The notes: generated by a model from the letters alone, not told the origin. A stretch of 64,000 bases of DNA from Tumebacillus sp. BK434 (GCF_004340785.1 NZ_SLXS01000002.1:682001-746000); one strand, 5' to 3'; counted from the stretch's first letter, positions 8,463 through 17,489 are shown. Made by a program: numbers and translations.

Positions 8463-8921
8463 ATGCAGAAAATCACCCCGTTCCTCTGGTTCGACGGCAA
8501 CGCAGAAGAGGCGATGAACTATTACACCTCGATCTTCAAAAACTCCAAGATCACTTCCTTGCAGCGTCTCGGCGATGACGAGGCGATCTTCTCCGGGACG
8601 TTCGAATTGGAGGGGCAGACGTTTATGGCCCTGAACGGCGGCCCGCACTACCAGTTAACGCCGGCGTTCTCCCTGTACGTGAACTGTGACTCACAGGAAG
8701 AAGTGGACGAACTGTGGGAGAAGCTCTCCGCAGGCGGCGAGATCATGAAATGCGGCTGGCTGACCGACAAGTTTGGCGTGTCGTGGCAGATCATCCCCGC
8801 CGTGCTCAGCGAGCTGATGCACAGCCCGGACCCGGAGCGGTCGGCACGGGTGATGCAGGCGATGCTGCAGATGGAGAAGCTCGACATTGCCGCTTTGAAG
8901 CAAGCGTACGAGACCCCGTAA
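8463..8921 (+). CDS. VOC family protein (PhnB-like)
   Basis: A 152-residue VOC-superfamily protein of the PhnB/'3-demethylubiquinone methyltransferase-like' type: MQKITPFLWFDGNAEEAMNYY at the start, then NSKITSLQRLGDDEAIFSGTF, FMALNGGPHYQLTPAFSLYV, and TDKFGVSWQIIPAVL. The conserved NGG and the C-terminal WQIIP block are typical. The substrate is unknown. The start at ATG 8463 is preferred over 8457 because AAGGAG at 8449-8454 is only two bases from the latter. Confidence 0.85.
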   Translation: MQKITPFLWFDGNAEEAMNYYTSIFKNSKITSLQRLGDDEAIFSGTFELEGQTFMALNGGPHYQLTPAFSLYVNCDSQEEVDELWEKLSAGGEIMKCGWLTDKFGVSWQIIPAVLSELMHSPDPERSARVMQAMLQMEKLDIAALKQAYETP

Positions 8922-8936
8922 GAAGCAGCAGAAAGC

Positions 8937-8980
8937 AGAAAGCGAAAAGTCCCCTATTGAGGGGACTTTTCGCTTTCTTT
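8937..8980. terminator. Bidirectional terminator between convergent genes
   Basis: Long inverted repeat AGAAAGCGAAAAGTCCCC / GGGGACTTTTCGCTTTCT with a six-base loop, lying between the + strand VOC gene and the - strand SRPBCC gene. A and T runs at both sides allow use on both strands. Confidence 0.85.
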
Positions 8981-9418
8981 GGCAAGTGCGTCCAGCATTC
9001 TGCTCCACGATCCCTTGGTGCGGTCTGCATAATCGGCCCACTCTGCCGCCAGTTCATGCGTCAGCGTGAGTTCGCAGCCTGTTTCCAGCGGAACGATGTC
9101 GATCTGCACGCGGGAGCTGTCGATCGGGTCCGGCGCCACCGCCCACGTGAAGACGAGGCGGCGGGGACGGTCGAGTTCGAGATACCGCCCGATGTGGTCG
9201 ATCTCCAGATCACCCCGGCGCACGACGAAGGAAAACGTGCCGCCGACGCGGGCGTCCGTCTCGATGCGCAGCACTTCTTCCTCTCGCAGCGCCGGTCCGA
9301 ACATCCAGCGTCCGATGAGCTCGGGAGTCAGCCACGCATCAAAAATCGTCTCGGGCGCAACCGCGAATCGACGCGTTACGCGCACCGCTACGCCGTGATC
9401 GGACGGGCGGTCGGACAT
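8954..9418 (-). CDS. SRPBCC family protein (AHSA1-like)
   Basis: A 154-residue START/Bet v1-like protein: VRVTRRFAVAPETIFDAWLT (about 9-28), GRWMFGP, GGTFSFVVRRGD, GRYLELDRPRRLVFTW and a C-terminal helix with LTHELAAEWADYADRTKGSW. This is the AHSA1/ActR-like group, which binds hydrophobic ligands in a helix-grip fold; its ligand is unknown. Its start overlaps the stop of the upstream VOC gene (TAATG on the minus strand), so the two are translated from one message. VOC plus SRPBCC pairs are common in this group of proteins. Confidence 0.85.
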   Translation of the reverse strand: MSDRPSDHGVAVRVTRRFAVAPETIFDAWLTPELIGRWMFGPALREEEVLRIETDARVGGTFSFVVRRGDLEIDHIGRYLELDRPRRLVFTWAVAPDPIDSSRVQIDIVPLETGCELTLTHELAAEWADYADRTKGSWSRMLDALAKESEKSPQ

Positions 9419-9849
9419 TATTCCTTACCTTCAGTGAAGATCTGGAACGGGATGCCGAACTTATCGGTCACATTGCCGTAGAGCGGGGAGAAGAAAGTCT
9501 CCTGCATCGGCATGCCGACTTGGCCGCCGTCTGCGAGGCCGTCGAAGTAGCGCTGTGCCGTTTCCGCGCTGTCTGTGGTGATGCAGATCGTCACCTGCGC
9601 GCCGACCGCATGCGGCTGGCCCGGGAAGGTGTCGGAGAACATCACTTCCGAGTCGCCGATCTTGATCGTCGCATGCATGATGCGGTCTTTCATTTCAGCC
9701 GGCAGCGGATGGTCCGGATCTTCCGGCGAATCGCCGAACGCTTGGCTGAACAGAAGTTGTGCGTCGAGCGCTTTTTGATAAAATTCAATCGCTTCTTTTG
9801 TGGTGCCGTCGAGTACGAGGTACGGAATCAATTTCGTAGCCATTTCCAA
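9418..9849 (-). CDS. VOC family protein (PhnB-like)
   Basis: A 143-residue glyoxalase-fold protein: KLIPYLVLDGTTKEAIEFYQ, MKDRIMHATIKIGDSEVMFSD, and a C-terminal FFSPLYGNVTDKFGIPFQIF. It belongs to the PhnB-like VOC group and resembles the gene at 8463. AGGAG at about 9856-9860 precedes a TTG at 9849; an ATG at 9843 is also possible. It is first in a two-gene minus-strand operon with the SRPBCC gene. Confidence 0.85.
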   Translation of the reverse strand: MEMATKLIPYLVLDGTTKEAIEFYQKALDAQLLFSQAFGDSPEDPDHPLPAEMKDRIMHATIKIGDSEVMFSDTFPGQPHAVGAQVTICITTDSAETAQRYFDGLADGGQVGMPMQETFFSPLYGNVTDKFGIPFQIFTEGKE

Positions 9850-10009
9850 ACATCTCCTCTATTAAAATTTCACTACCTATTATACCCGAATTTCTCTGGA
9901 GTAAAAGTGGAGTGGAGGATTAGTTTGTGTAAATTCTCCCAACGAGATAGAATTGGATCATGAACAAACATTTATAAACATTTTAGAGGTAATTGGAGGG
10001 AATTGAGTC

Positions 10010-11182
10010 GTGTTTTGTAACCATTGTGGCGGGGAAATTTCTGAAGGCGACCGATATTGTACTCATTGTGGTCAGCAGGTCAGCACTGCAAATGTAAAAT
10101 CAGAACAGCTTGATCCTACAGAACTCGTGGTTGCCAAACTACAAAAGCGAAAAGTATGGTGGATGCCGATAGCGGCAACCTTCGTTGCAGTACTTGCGAT
10201 TGGCGGCATGAATCTCTATGAAAAAAAGGTGAATTCGTCTGTTGCAACTTATCTGCAGAAAGGAGAGGCTCTTGCGCTGGAAGGGAAGTTTCAAGAGGCA
10301 ATACCTGTCTTCGAACAAGGGCTCTCCTTGCGGCCAAAACATGAGACGATCAAAGCAGATCTTTCGTGGGCGAAGCAAGGCCAGAAGATCGTCGATCAGT
10401 TATCGAAAGCAAATGAACAATTGAAGCAGAAGCAGTATGGGAAAGCACAAGCATTGATTGAAGCAGCAACCAAAGACGCAGGCGTGTTCCACGCTCCTTT
10501 GGGAGATGTAATTCACAAAAAAGTTACCCACCAAAAAAATGCTCTGACAATAGCACAGGTTAAACACGAGATGGCAAACAAAAAAACGATTGAAGAAGTA
10601 GCACCACTTCTTTTGAAACTGGAACCTATTGAGAGTCCGGAAGCCAAAGAGGCTGCATCGGAAGTTCAAACAAAGCTTGTGGAAATTACACTAGCACAGG
10701 CGCATGATTATCTGAAAAATAAGCAATTTTCATCCGCTCTATCAACCGTTGACCAAGCGTTATCCTATGTCGCAGAGAACAGTAAGTTGCTTGCTTACAA
10801 AAAGGACATTGCAAAGCAGCAAGTAGAGTTTGAACAGCAGCAGCAAACTCGAATTGAACAAGCAATGCTTGCTGCAGCGAAAGAGGATGAGAAGAATCGA
10901 ACCAACGCTGTGGAAGTGTTGACAACGAACGGTTCGTTGTCAGAGTGGGGGGGATTCACCGTCAAGGGTGAAGTGAGAAACATTGCGACACGGAATATTT
11001 CCATGATTGAAGTTTACTATTCGGTTTATGACATATCGGGGCAAGAAATGGATCAAGGCAGCACTTTTGTCTACCCCTATTATTTAGAACCTGGGGAAAC
11101 TGGTATGTTTGAAAGTACAGTCTATGGCAATGAGGATGGCAAGTCGTTTAAAATCACAAATATTACCTGGTATTTGGAGTAA
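10010..11182 (+). CDS. Membrane protein with N-terminal zinc ribbon and C-terminal FxLYD-like domain
   Basis: A 390-residue protein. Residues 1-25 form a zinc ribbon (FCNHCGGEISEGDRYCTHCG, two CxxC pairs). A membrane helix follows (about 50-68), then TPR-like helical repeats (about 78-290; EGKFQEAIPVFEQGLSL, LKNKQFSSALSTVDQAL) and a C-terminal beta domain (about 300-390) that looks like FxLYD. GTG at 10010 is placed behind TTGGAGGG. It probably sits in the membrane with the repeats outside. It is followed after 10 bases by an HtrA-like protease gene, suggesting a shared surface quality-control or stress role. Codon use is more AT-rich than in neighbours. Confidence 0.8.
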   Translation: MFCNHCGGEISEGDRYCTHCGQQVSTANVKSEQLDPTELVVAKLQKRKVWWMPIAATFVAVLAIGGMNLYEKKVNSSVATYLQKGEALALEGKFQEAIPVFEQGLSLRPKHETIKADLSWAKQGQKIVDQLSKANEQLKQKQYGKAQALIEAATKDAGVFHAPLGDVIHKKVTHQKNALTIAQVKHEMANKKTIEEVAPLLLKLEPIESPEAKEAASEVQTKLVEITLAQAHDYLKNKQFSSALSTVDQALSYVAENSKLLAYKKDIAKQQVEFEQQQQTRIEQAMLAAAKEDEKNRTNAVEVLTTNGSLSEWGGFTVKGEVRNIATRNISMIEVYYSVYDISGQEMDQGSTFVYPYYLEPGETGMFESTVYGNEDGKSFKITNITWYLE

Positions 11183-11192
11183 GGGGATCCGT

Positions 11193-12371
11193 ATGAATCA
11201 AACAGGAGCATTCTTCTCGAGAAATTGGTGGTTGATCCTGCTAACCGTCTTCATTTTGATGATTGGCGGTGTTGGCTCATGGTATGTGCACTTCTTTTAT
11301 AGCAATCAGACGATTGTGGCTGCTTCCCAGTTGGGAAACATTGAGCAAACTGCAAGTACGCAGCAAGTCCAGGATAAAGACTTAAAGAGCGTTATTTTTG
11401 AAAATCAAAAACTGGTCGTGCTGCTGCAAGTAAAATCGGAATACGGCGACTCACTGGGATCAGGATTTCTCTATAATGACCAAGGCGACATCATCACCAA
11501 CGCTCACGTGGTGGAAGGAGCGACAGAGGTAACGGTCAAAATGGCGGACTCGACCATATATAAAGGGAGCGTCATTGGAATTAGTCAAGACATCGATGTT
11601 GCCTTGGTCAGAGTGCCTGACTTGGTAGGCAAAGCACCGATGGTGCTCGCTCGTGAAGGCAAAAGCGAGATCGGTGACGAGGTAATCGCGTTTGGCAGCC
11701 CTTTGGGTCTTGAGAACACCGTAACGACAGGTATTATTTCTGGGATTGACCGTGATTTTGATCTAGAACCCTATCGCTACAAAGGAGTCTATCAAATTTC
11801 TGCGCCAATTGCTCCAGGAAACAGTGGTGGTCCTTTAGTTGACAAAAAAACGGGAGCGGTAATCGGCATAAATTCGGCAGGAACTAATCAAGGGAACATC
11901 GGATTTAGCATTCCGATCACTGAAGTGTTGCCCATCGTGGAAAATTGGACAAAACATCCGACCACGGCAGTCGCAGTTGCCACACATTCCGACTCCGCCG
12001 CTTTAGTCTCCGATCTCATCAGGGACGATGGCACGTTCCGAGCAACAGCTCAGTATCTCGTTGGATATTTTTATGATAGCCTCAATTCGCAAGATTTTGT
12101 TGGCGCGTATGCGTTGTTAGGCAGTGAATGGCAAGGACAGATGGCATATGAAACGTTTCGCAATGGCTATCTTTATACCTCTTGGGTTAAAGTGAACGAT
12201 ATGACCTCTTCGATGAGCGGGGATGATCAAGTACGTGTGACCGCTATCATCCAAGCGGAAGAGCGCACGGAAAAAAATGAAACGAAGTTCAGCCAGTATC
12301 AGGTGATCTATCAGATCGGGTTTGAAAACAACAAATTGAAAATACTTAAAGGAAGTGCGGAGAAGATCTAG
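11193..12371 (+). CDS. Membrane-anchored HtrA-like serine protease
   Basis: A 392-residue trypsin-fold protease with one N-terminal membrane anchor (about residues 13-35). The catalytic triad is visible: His in ITNAHVVEGA, Asp in DIDVALVRVP, and Ser in APGNSGGPL, followed by IGFSIPITEVLP. There is no PDZ domain; instead the C-terminal 110 residues (after TTAVAVATHSDS) form a separate NTF2/DUF4878-like region (YFYDSLNSQDFVGAYALLGSEW). The start at 11193 was chosen because the hydrophobic anchor follows it and a GGGGATCC sequence precedes it. It is in an operon with the zinc-ribbon gene. Confidence 0.88.
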   Translation: MNQTGAFFSRNWWLILLTVFILMIGGVGSWYVHFFYSNQTIVAASQLGNIEQTASTQQVQDKDLKSVIFENQKLVVLLQVKSEYGDSLGSGFLYNDQGDIITNAHVVEGATEVTVKMADSTIYKGSVIGISQDIDVALVRVPDLVGKAPMVLAREGKSEIGDEVIAFGSPLGLENTVTTGIISGIDRDFDLEPYRYKGVYQISAPIAPGNSGGPLVDKKTGAVIGINSAGTNQGNIGFSIPITEVLPIVENWTKHPTTAVAVATHSDSAALVSDLIRDDGTFRATAQYLVGYFYDSLNSQDFVGAYALLGSEWQGQMAYETFRNGYLYTSWVKVNDMTSSMSGDDQVRVTAIIQAEERTEKNETKFSQYQVIYQIGFENNKLKILKGSAEKI

Positions 12372-13213
12372 CAACTTCCAATTGCAGGTTGTGCTTTCTT
12401 TTCAGTTCATCTCATGGGGAAAAGTCGAGCTGGTGAACTCCAAACTGGACGCAGCGGGCAATCGGCTCGGCTCAGGGAAGTTTTTTTGGCGAACGATCAC
12501 TACTTCGCTTTCAATCAGGCAAGTACCGACCCACTACGCTATGATGAAGGAACCATCAAGCACGACCGCTCCTGTGGCATTAGGCATAGGTCGCATATGG
12601 CGCTGTAATTATGCCTTGGAGATACTACTTATGTTGTGACAAAGTGCACAATCTCGAATGCAGGACGCAAGCTCACCAACCCCAAGCCGGAGGGGATGCA
12701 TTCGATCCAGACCACCGAATTAATTGGCAATGTGACGAGTCATTAGCACTGCTTTGGCGACGCAAGCGGCCTCAAATGGTCGCTGTACGCCAAATAGTTA
12801 ACAGGCATCCCGACAACCTGATCAAAGCAAAAAGGATAGAGCCATGGGGCACTATCCTTTTTTCGATCTAGAAATGGTCGTAGTCGTTTCCATCCGTCAT
12901 GTCTTTTAGACTCGCTGCGTTATTCTGTAGAGATGGCAGAATGCGGACAACTGCCCTTCGTTCATCTTCTAGGTGTGCAGAATGTCGCTGTTGGCGTGTC
13001 AATGCGTAAAACTACTAAAAGTCAACCGGGGAAAATCAGCGCAAGATTTTGGAAGAGGCCATAAAATGAAATGGATGCAGCAGCAGAGAACACTTCGCTG
13101 TATAAACATCCCGAATTATAATGAATTTACCAATTTTTGGCAAGCAGGTTTTACACAGGTGAATGTCGTAGAAGGTCTGTAGCGGAAATGGAATCGGGAA
13201 AGCGGGTGGAAGT
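12372..13213 (+). other. Gene-poor stretch with decayed coding sequence
   Basis: About 840 bases without a convincing gene. Short frames such as ELVNSKLDAAGNRLGSGKF (about 12424-12480) and GDASGLKWSLYAK (about 12753-12791) look protein-like but are broken by stops and frame changes, as in a decayed gene. An intrinsic terminator at 12829-12863 marks the likely end of that former gene. A 69-residue frame at 12973-13182 has no ribosome binding site or recognisable motif and is not called. Confidence 0.5.
12829..12863 (+). terminator. Intrinsic terminator in the decayed region
   Basis: AAAAGGATAG pairs with CTATCCTTTT around a loop of twelve bases, followed by TTTTTT. No intact gene ends here; it probably belonged to a gene that has decayed, or ends readthrough from the protease operon. 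Confidence 0.65.
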
Positions 13214-13774
13214 GTGGAGATTTATGTGCCGGAAAAGTTTGAGACGAAGCGGCTGTTGATCCGGGCGCCGAAAGATGCGGATGCACAACCGTTGTTCGAT
13301 GCGATCTGCGAGAGCTATGAGCATTTGAAACCCTGGATGCCGTGGGCGCAGCAGAAGCCGATCTTGGCGGAGACGCAGGCGAACATTCGCAAGGCGCGGC
13401 AGCAGTTTTTCGACCGGGAGGATCTGCGCCTGCATCTGTTCGACAAGGAGACGGGGGAACTGGTCGGCTGCAGCGGGCTGCACCGTTTGGATTGGAAGCT
13501 GCGCAAATTTGAAATCGGGTACTGGATTCGCGCCTCCCGCGCCGGGCAAGGGCTGATGACAGAAGCGGTGGCCGGGATCACGGAGTTCGCCATCAAGAAG
13601 CTGGATGCGAACCGCATCGAGATCCGCACGCACCCGGAGAATCTCAGGAGCATCAAAGTCGCCGAACGCCTCGGCTTCACGCTGGAAGGTGTGTTGCGCA
13701 AAGACCGCTTCGACATGCAAGGCGTCCTGCGCGACACGATGGTGTTTGCGAAAGTGCGCGGCGTGGAATTTTGA
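13214..13774 (+). CDS. GNAT family N-acetyltransferase (RimJ/RimL-like)
   Basis: A 186-residue GNAT protein of the ribosomal-protein-serine acetyltransferase type: FETKRLLIRAPKDADAQPLF, WKLRKFEIGYWIRASRAGQG (acetyl-CoA binding region), EAVAGITEFAIKKLDANRIE, and ENLRSIKVAERLGFTLEGVL. The acceptor is unknown. GTG 13214 is preceded by a weak GGTGGA. It is a single gene followed by a strong terminator. Confidence 0.9.
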   Translation: MEIYVPEKFETKRLLIRAPKDADAQPLFDAICESYEHLKPWMPWAQQKPILAETQANIRKARQQFFDREDLRLHLFDKETGELVGCSGLHRLDWKLRKFEIGYWIRASRAGQGLMTEAVAGITEFAIKKLDANRIEIRTHPENLRSIKVAERLGFTLEGVLRKDRFDMQGVLRDTMVFAKVRGVEF

Positions 13775-13775
13775 A

Positions 13776-13810
13776 GAAAAGGTTGCCTGTCAAGGGCAAC
13801 CTTTTCGCTG
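13776..13810. terminator. Bidirectional terminator
   Basis: GAAAAGGTTGCC / GGCAACCTTTTC with a TGTCAAG loop between two convergent genes. Confidence 0.85.
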
Positions 13811-13817
13811 TGTCGCC

Positions 13818-14471
13818 TTATTTTTTTAAGCGGCGCTTCGTGAGGCGCAGTATGAACAGGCTGCCGCAGAGGGCAAGAACGGCGGTGTCGGCCAGCACAT
13901 AGGCGGTTGGCGCGGGGTGCTTCATCACATACAGCGGTGTTGCGCCGCCGCCCGTCGCGGATGGGTCCCGGTGCGGGAAGAGGACTTGCTTGCCGTCGAC
14001 GGTGCCGAGCAGATGGCGGTTGTTCTTGTCTTTGACCAGCACGGCAGCGGCGTTTGGCGCCATGCGCTGGAAGGCAGTGATGGTGTACTGAAACGTCTCG
14101 GCGTGACCGCCGGCAGCGATGATTTTGAGGCTGCCGTCCAGATCGCTCACGGTGAGAAACGTGCGGGGCTTACCGTCCGCTTCGATGACAAATTCCCAGC
14201 TCGGCTCCTCCCTCAATTCTTCGCCTTGCCAGTAATGAACCTGCATGCCCAGCCCGAGCGTGGCACGGTCGATTTCGGCAGCATCCCGAAATCCCCAGGC
14301 GACCGGGTCTTCGTAAAAATTCTGTTTGACCTGCGGCAACTGGGCGGCTGCAAAGTCGATGACGTTTTGCGGCGCGTCAGACTTGATCGTGGCTTCGGCC
14401 GGGACTGCGAGGGTCAGGCAGAAGGCAAAGGACGCGAGCAGCAGAAAAAATACCTTTTTCATGAGCATCAC
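13818..14471 (-). CDS. Secreted or membrane-anchored protein of unknown function
   Basis: A 217-residue protein with a clear signal peptide (KKVFFLLLASFAFCLTLAVPAEA) and a C-terminal membrane segment (about 190-208: AYVLADTAVLALCGSLFIL) followed by basic residues, so most of the chain is probably outside the cell and held at the C terminus. The middle contains LTVSDLDGSLKIIAAGG and FLT blocks suggesting a small beta-rich domain. No family recognised. The exact start among MMLMKK is uncertain. It is transcribed away from the DUF72 gene. Confidence 0.6.
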   Translation of the reverse strand: MMLMKKVFFLLLASFAFCLTLAVPAEATIKSDAPQNVIDFAAAQLPQVKQNFYEDPVAWGFRDAAEIDRATLGLGMQVHYWQGEELREEPSWEFVIEADGKPRTFLTVSDLDGSLKIIAAGGHAETFQYTITAFQRMAPNAAAVLVKDKNNRHLLGTVDGKQVLFPHRDPSATGGGATPLYVMKHPAPTAYVLADTAVLALCGSLFILRLTKRRLKK

Positions 14472-14502
14472 TCCGTATCTTGTAATGAAAGGAAGAGTGC
14501 GT

Positions 14503-15342
14503 GTGTTCCGGTTTGGATTGTCCGGGTGGAAACATCATGCGGCTGTGGTCGGCGGGGACAAGCTGAGCGAGTATGCGGTGCATTTTCCGATCGTGGAATC
14601 GGAAAGCTCGTTTTATGCCGTCCAGCCCCGGCGCAATTATGAAAAATGGGTCCGGGAGACGCCGCCCGACTTTGGTTTTGTGATCAAGGCGTATCAAGGC
14701 ATGACCGGGCATCTGCGCGGGAACAACCCGTTCGAGAACGCGTCTGCCATGTTTGACGCATTTCTCGGCTCGCTGGTTCCGGTGATCGAAGCGAACCGTT
14801 TGAAGATGGTGCTGTTTCAATACCCGCCGTGGTTCGAATGCAACCGGCGGAATGTGGATGCGCTGCGCTATACGAAGGAAAAGATGGGCCGCCTGCCGGT
14901 GGCCTTGGAGTTTCGCCACCAGAGCTGGTTCCTGCCGGGGATGCGCGACAAGACGCTGCAGTTTATGGAACGGGAAGGGTGGATTCACTCGATCTGCGAC
15001 GAACCGCAGGCCGGGAGCGGCTCGGTGCCGACGGTGCTGCACGCCACCCATCCCGAACTGACGCTGGTGCGTTTTCACGGGCGCAATGCGAGCGGCTGGT
15101 CGGGGCAGGGCAAGGAGGACGAGTCGTGGCGCGATGTGCGCTATCTCTACCGCTACAGCACGGAGGAGCTGCTGGAGTGGAAAGAACGCCTGCTGGAACT
15201 GCAGAAGTCGACCCAAGAGATCTGCGTGATCTTTAACAACAACTCAGGCAAGGATGCGGCTCCCAACGCCAAGGAACTGATGCGGCTGCTGGGCGTGGAA
15301 TATCGCGGGGAGGCGCCGGGGCAGATCAATCTGTTTGAATGA
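14503..15342 (+). CDS. DUF72 family protein
   Basis: A 279-residue TIM-barrel-like protein of the DUF72 (YecE) family: FRFGLSGWKHH at the N terminus, HFPIVESESSFYAVQ, FGFVIKAYQGMTGH, LPVALEFRHQSWF, LVRFHGRNASGW and a C-terminal VIFNNNSGKDAAPNAKELMRLL. The function of the family is not established. GTG 14503 is chosen because AAAGGAAG lies eight bases upstream and members start with this FxxGxSGW block; an in-frame ATG at 14485 is the alternative. Confidence 0.88.
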   Translation: MFRFGLSGWKHHAAVVGGDKLSEYAVHFPIVESESSFYAVQPRRNYEKWVRETPPDFGFVIKAYQGMTGHLRGNNPFENASAMFDAFLGSLVPVIEANRLKMVLFQYPPWFECNRRNVDALRYTKEKMGRLPVALEFRHQSWFLPGMRDKTLQFMEREGWIHSICDEPQAGSGSVPTVLHATHPELTLVRFHGRNASGWSGQGKEDESWRDVRYLYRYSTEELLEWKERLLELQKSTQEICVIFNNNSGKDAAPNAKELMRLLGVEYRGEAPGQINLFE

Positions 15343-15432
15343 GTTTATGCGTTGTTTGAACATTCCTCTCTAGTCATCGTTTGCTAATTTTAGTACAATT
15401 TGACTACAAATAAATGCGAGAGAGGGAATGGT

Positions 15433-16380
15433 ATGAAGCGGCTGTTTCGGGCGATGCTAGCGGTCGCGTTGGCAGCAACGATCGCCTTGCCGTCGGTGGG
15501 CATGCCTGCTGAGGCGGCGAAGCCGATCTCCGTGCTGATCGACGGGGTGAGGCAAACGTATGACCCGGCTCCGGTCGTCGTCAAGGGACGCACGCTGGTG
15601 CCGATGCGGCCGATCTTTGAGCAGCTCGGCATGATCATCGAGTGGGATGATAAGACGCGCACCGTGCGCGGCTATACGATGAGCGACGACCTGAAGCTGA
15701 CGATCGATTCGAAGTGGGCATTTCTGAACGATCGGGCGATCGCGCTGGATGTGCCGGCCCAGTTGGTCAAAGGCCGGACGATGGTGGCGATCCGCTTTGT
15801 CGGCGAAGCGCTCGGGGCGCAGGTGTCGTGGAATGAAGCGACGTCGACGGTGACGATCAAAAGCGCGCATTCGATGGCCGAGGGCGGCTATATGCGCGAC
15901 TTGATGAAGACGGACGATTTCTGGACCCGCTACGGGGAGCTGGAGTTCAACCTGCGTGAGGCGCACGCGATGTACAGCGATTGGGCCGTAGATCAGTCCA
16001 CGCCGGGCACGCCCGACTATGTGCCGTCAGGCGTGATCCGCCAGCGGCTCTTGGACAAATTTCAGGAAGCGGATGCCGAGTACAGCTATTTCAAAGCGCT
16101 GGAAGCGTATGATCAGGACTTGCAATTCCTGCTGGAGCGCTACGACCAAGTGCTCAACGTGTTTTTATTTGCCGTCGGGAATGACAGCACGGAGACGAGA
16201 GGCATGTTGTTCAGAGCATACGGCGAACTGTCCGACCTGATGGCGGCGATGTATCAGCGCCGCTACCCTGCGGGTGACGGTGGCAGTTATGGCTGCGACT
16301 CGCCGTTCTGTTGGTACTACGGATCGGGTGGCAACGGAGGCGGTGCCGGGAACTACGACCCGTACGATCCATTTATTTGA
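15433..16380 (+). CDS. Secreted copper-amine-oxidase-N-domain protein
   Basis: A 315-residue secreted protein. It has a signal peptide (MKRLFRAMLAVALAATIALP, about 1-28). Two copper amine oxidase N-terminal-like repeats follow (about 32-145): ISVLIDGVRQTYDP...KGRTLVPMRPIFEQLG and WAFLNDRAIALDVPA...KGRTMVAIRFVGEALGA, then VSWNEATSTVTI. These repeats are common 'stalk' modules in Bacillota cell-surface proteins and have no oxidase activity. The rest is helical, ending in a Gly/Tyr-rich tail. The ATG at 15433 follows GAGAGAGGG. Confidence 0.85.
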   Translation: MKRLFRAMLAVALAATIALPSVGMPAEAAKPISVLIDGVRQTYDPAPVVVKGRTLVPMRPIFEQLGMIIEWDDKTRTVRGYTMSDDLKLTIDSKWAFLNDRAIALDVPAQLVKGRTMVAIRFVGEALGAQVSWNEATSTVTIKSAHSMAEGGYMRDLMKTDDFWTRYGELEFNLREAHAMYSDWAVDQSTPGTPDYVPSGVIRQRLLDKFQEADAEYSYFKALEAYDQDLQFLLERYDQVLNVFLFAVGNDSTETRGMLFRAYGELSDLMAAMYQRRYPAGDGGSYGCDSPFCWYYGSGGNGGGAGNYDPYDPFI

Positions 16381-16405
16381 GTTTCACGAGAAGGAGGCAA
16401 TCATC

Positions 16406-16900
16406 TTGAGTTTTGAATTGGAAACGGTCAAAGCAGAGCAAAAAGAAGCGCTGCTGAACATGTCCGAATTCTACATCTATCATTTTTCCGAGCTGAAAGA
16501 CATCGACCTCAAGGAAAATGGGCGCTGGGATTTCATGCCGGTGCTGGACTTCGTTGACGCCGAAGCGGAAGGGCGCTATGCGTATTTCGTCCGCGTGGAA
16601 GGCAAGCTGGCCGGGTTCGTGCTGCTCGACAAGATCGAAGACGAAGGAGCTCCGGCGATGCGCATCGAGGAGTTTTTCATCATGGCTAAATACCGCCGCA
16701 ACGGGCTCGGACAGGCGGTTGCGAACCAGGTGTTCAGCCAGTTCCCCGGTCGCTGGGTCGTCTATGAATTCCACAAAAACACATCGGCGATCGCTTTCTG
16801 GCGCCGCGTGATCAGCGAATACACCAACGGCAACTACGCAGAAACGCCGGTCGATGAACCGAACGGATACGTCGGCTTCATCCAGCGCTTCACGGCCTGA
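16406..16900 (+). CDS. GNAT family N-acetyltransferase
   Basis: A 164-residue GNAT protein: LETVKAEQKEALLNMSEFYIYHFSE, AYFVRVEGKLAGFVLLDKI, and MRIEEFFIMAKYRRNGLGQAV with the acetyl-CoA loop RRNGLG. The TTG at 16406 lies eight bases after AAGGAGG (16391-16397). The frame is open further upstream into the preceding gene, but only this start has a binding site. A terminator follows. Confidence 0.87.
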   Translation: MSFELETVKAEQKEALLNMSEFYIYHFSELKDIDLKENGRWDFMPVLDFVDAEAEGRYAYFVRVEGKLAGFVLLDKIEDEGAPAMRIEEFFIMAKYRRNGLGQAVANQVFSQFPGRWVVYEFHKNTSAIAFWRRVISEYTNGNYAETPVDEPNGYVGFIQRFTA

Positions 16901-16904
16901 CAAC

Positions 16905-16932
16905 AAAACGACCCGGGCAACGGGTCGTTTTC
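16905..16932. terminator. Bidirectional terminator
   Basis: AAAACGACCCG / CGGGTCGTTTT with a five-base loop between convergent acetyltransferase genes. Confidence 0.85.
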
Positions 16933-16934
16933 GT

Positions 16935-17489
16935 TTACTTCCTTTTGTATTTGGCGCGGAACTCGTCTTCGAGGATCGACATGATGATCACGTCCACCCA
17001 TTTGTGGTCGTAATACCAGGCGTCGCGCATCACGCCTTCCCGCTTGAAGCCGACTTTTTCGTAGGTATGGATCGCCCGCTCGTTGTAGGAGTAGACGTGC
17101 AGTTCGATGCGGTGCAGGTTGCGGATGCCAAATCCATAGTCGAGCATCAGGATCAGCGCTTCCGTGCCGTAGCCTTTGGAGTAGTTCTCCGGCTCGAACA
17201 CGGCGAGGCGCAGACTGCCGCTGCGGTTGTTGCTGTCCATGCTGTTCAGCGAGATGTCGCCGACCGGCTCGTTCGTTTCCTGCGAGCAGATCAGCAGATC
17301 GACGCGGTTGGTGGCAGCAGCGAAGCGATCCAGTGCATCTGCGATCTGCTTGTCGGTGAACATCTCTTGGGTGCCGGTATAGTAGCGTCCCGTCGGCTCA
17401 TAGAAGGAGCGGTAGAAGATGTCGGCATCTTCTGCGGTAAAGGGGCGCAGGTAGACTTTTTGGCCTTGCAGGAATTTTACGGGTTTCAT
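16935..17489 (-). CDS. GNAT family N-acetyltransferase (RimJ/RimL-like)
   Basis: A 184-residue GNAT protein: GQKVYLRPFTAEDADIFYRS, TNEPVGDISLNSMDSNNRSG, LRLAVFEPENYSKGYGTEAL, HRIELHVYSYNERAIHTYEKVGFKREG split over the acetyl-CoA and C-terminal parts, and DHKWVDVIIMSILEDEF. The acceptor is unknown. GGAGAC is found upstream of the ATG. It is transcribed divergently from the next acetyltransferase gene. Confidence 0.9.
   Translation of the reverse strand: MKPVKFLQGQKVYLRPFTAEDADIFYRSFYEPTGRYYTGTQEMFTDKQIADALDRFAAATNRVDLLICSQETNEPVGDISLNSMDSNNRSGSLRLAVFEPENYSKGYGTEALILMLDYGFGIRNLHRIELHVYSYNERAIHTYEKVGFKREGVMRDAWYYDHKWVDVIIMSILEDEFRAKYKRK

Noticed and set aside
12973..13182. 69-residue frame before the acetyltransferase gene
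   Set aside because: No ribosome binding site and no motif; surrounding region is decayed.
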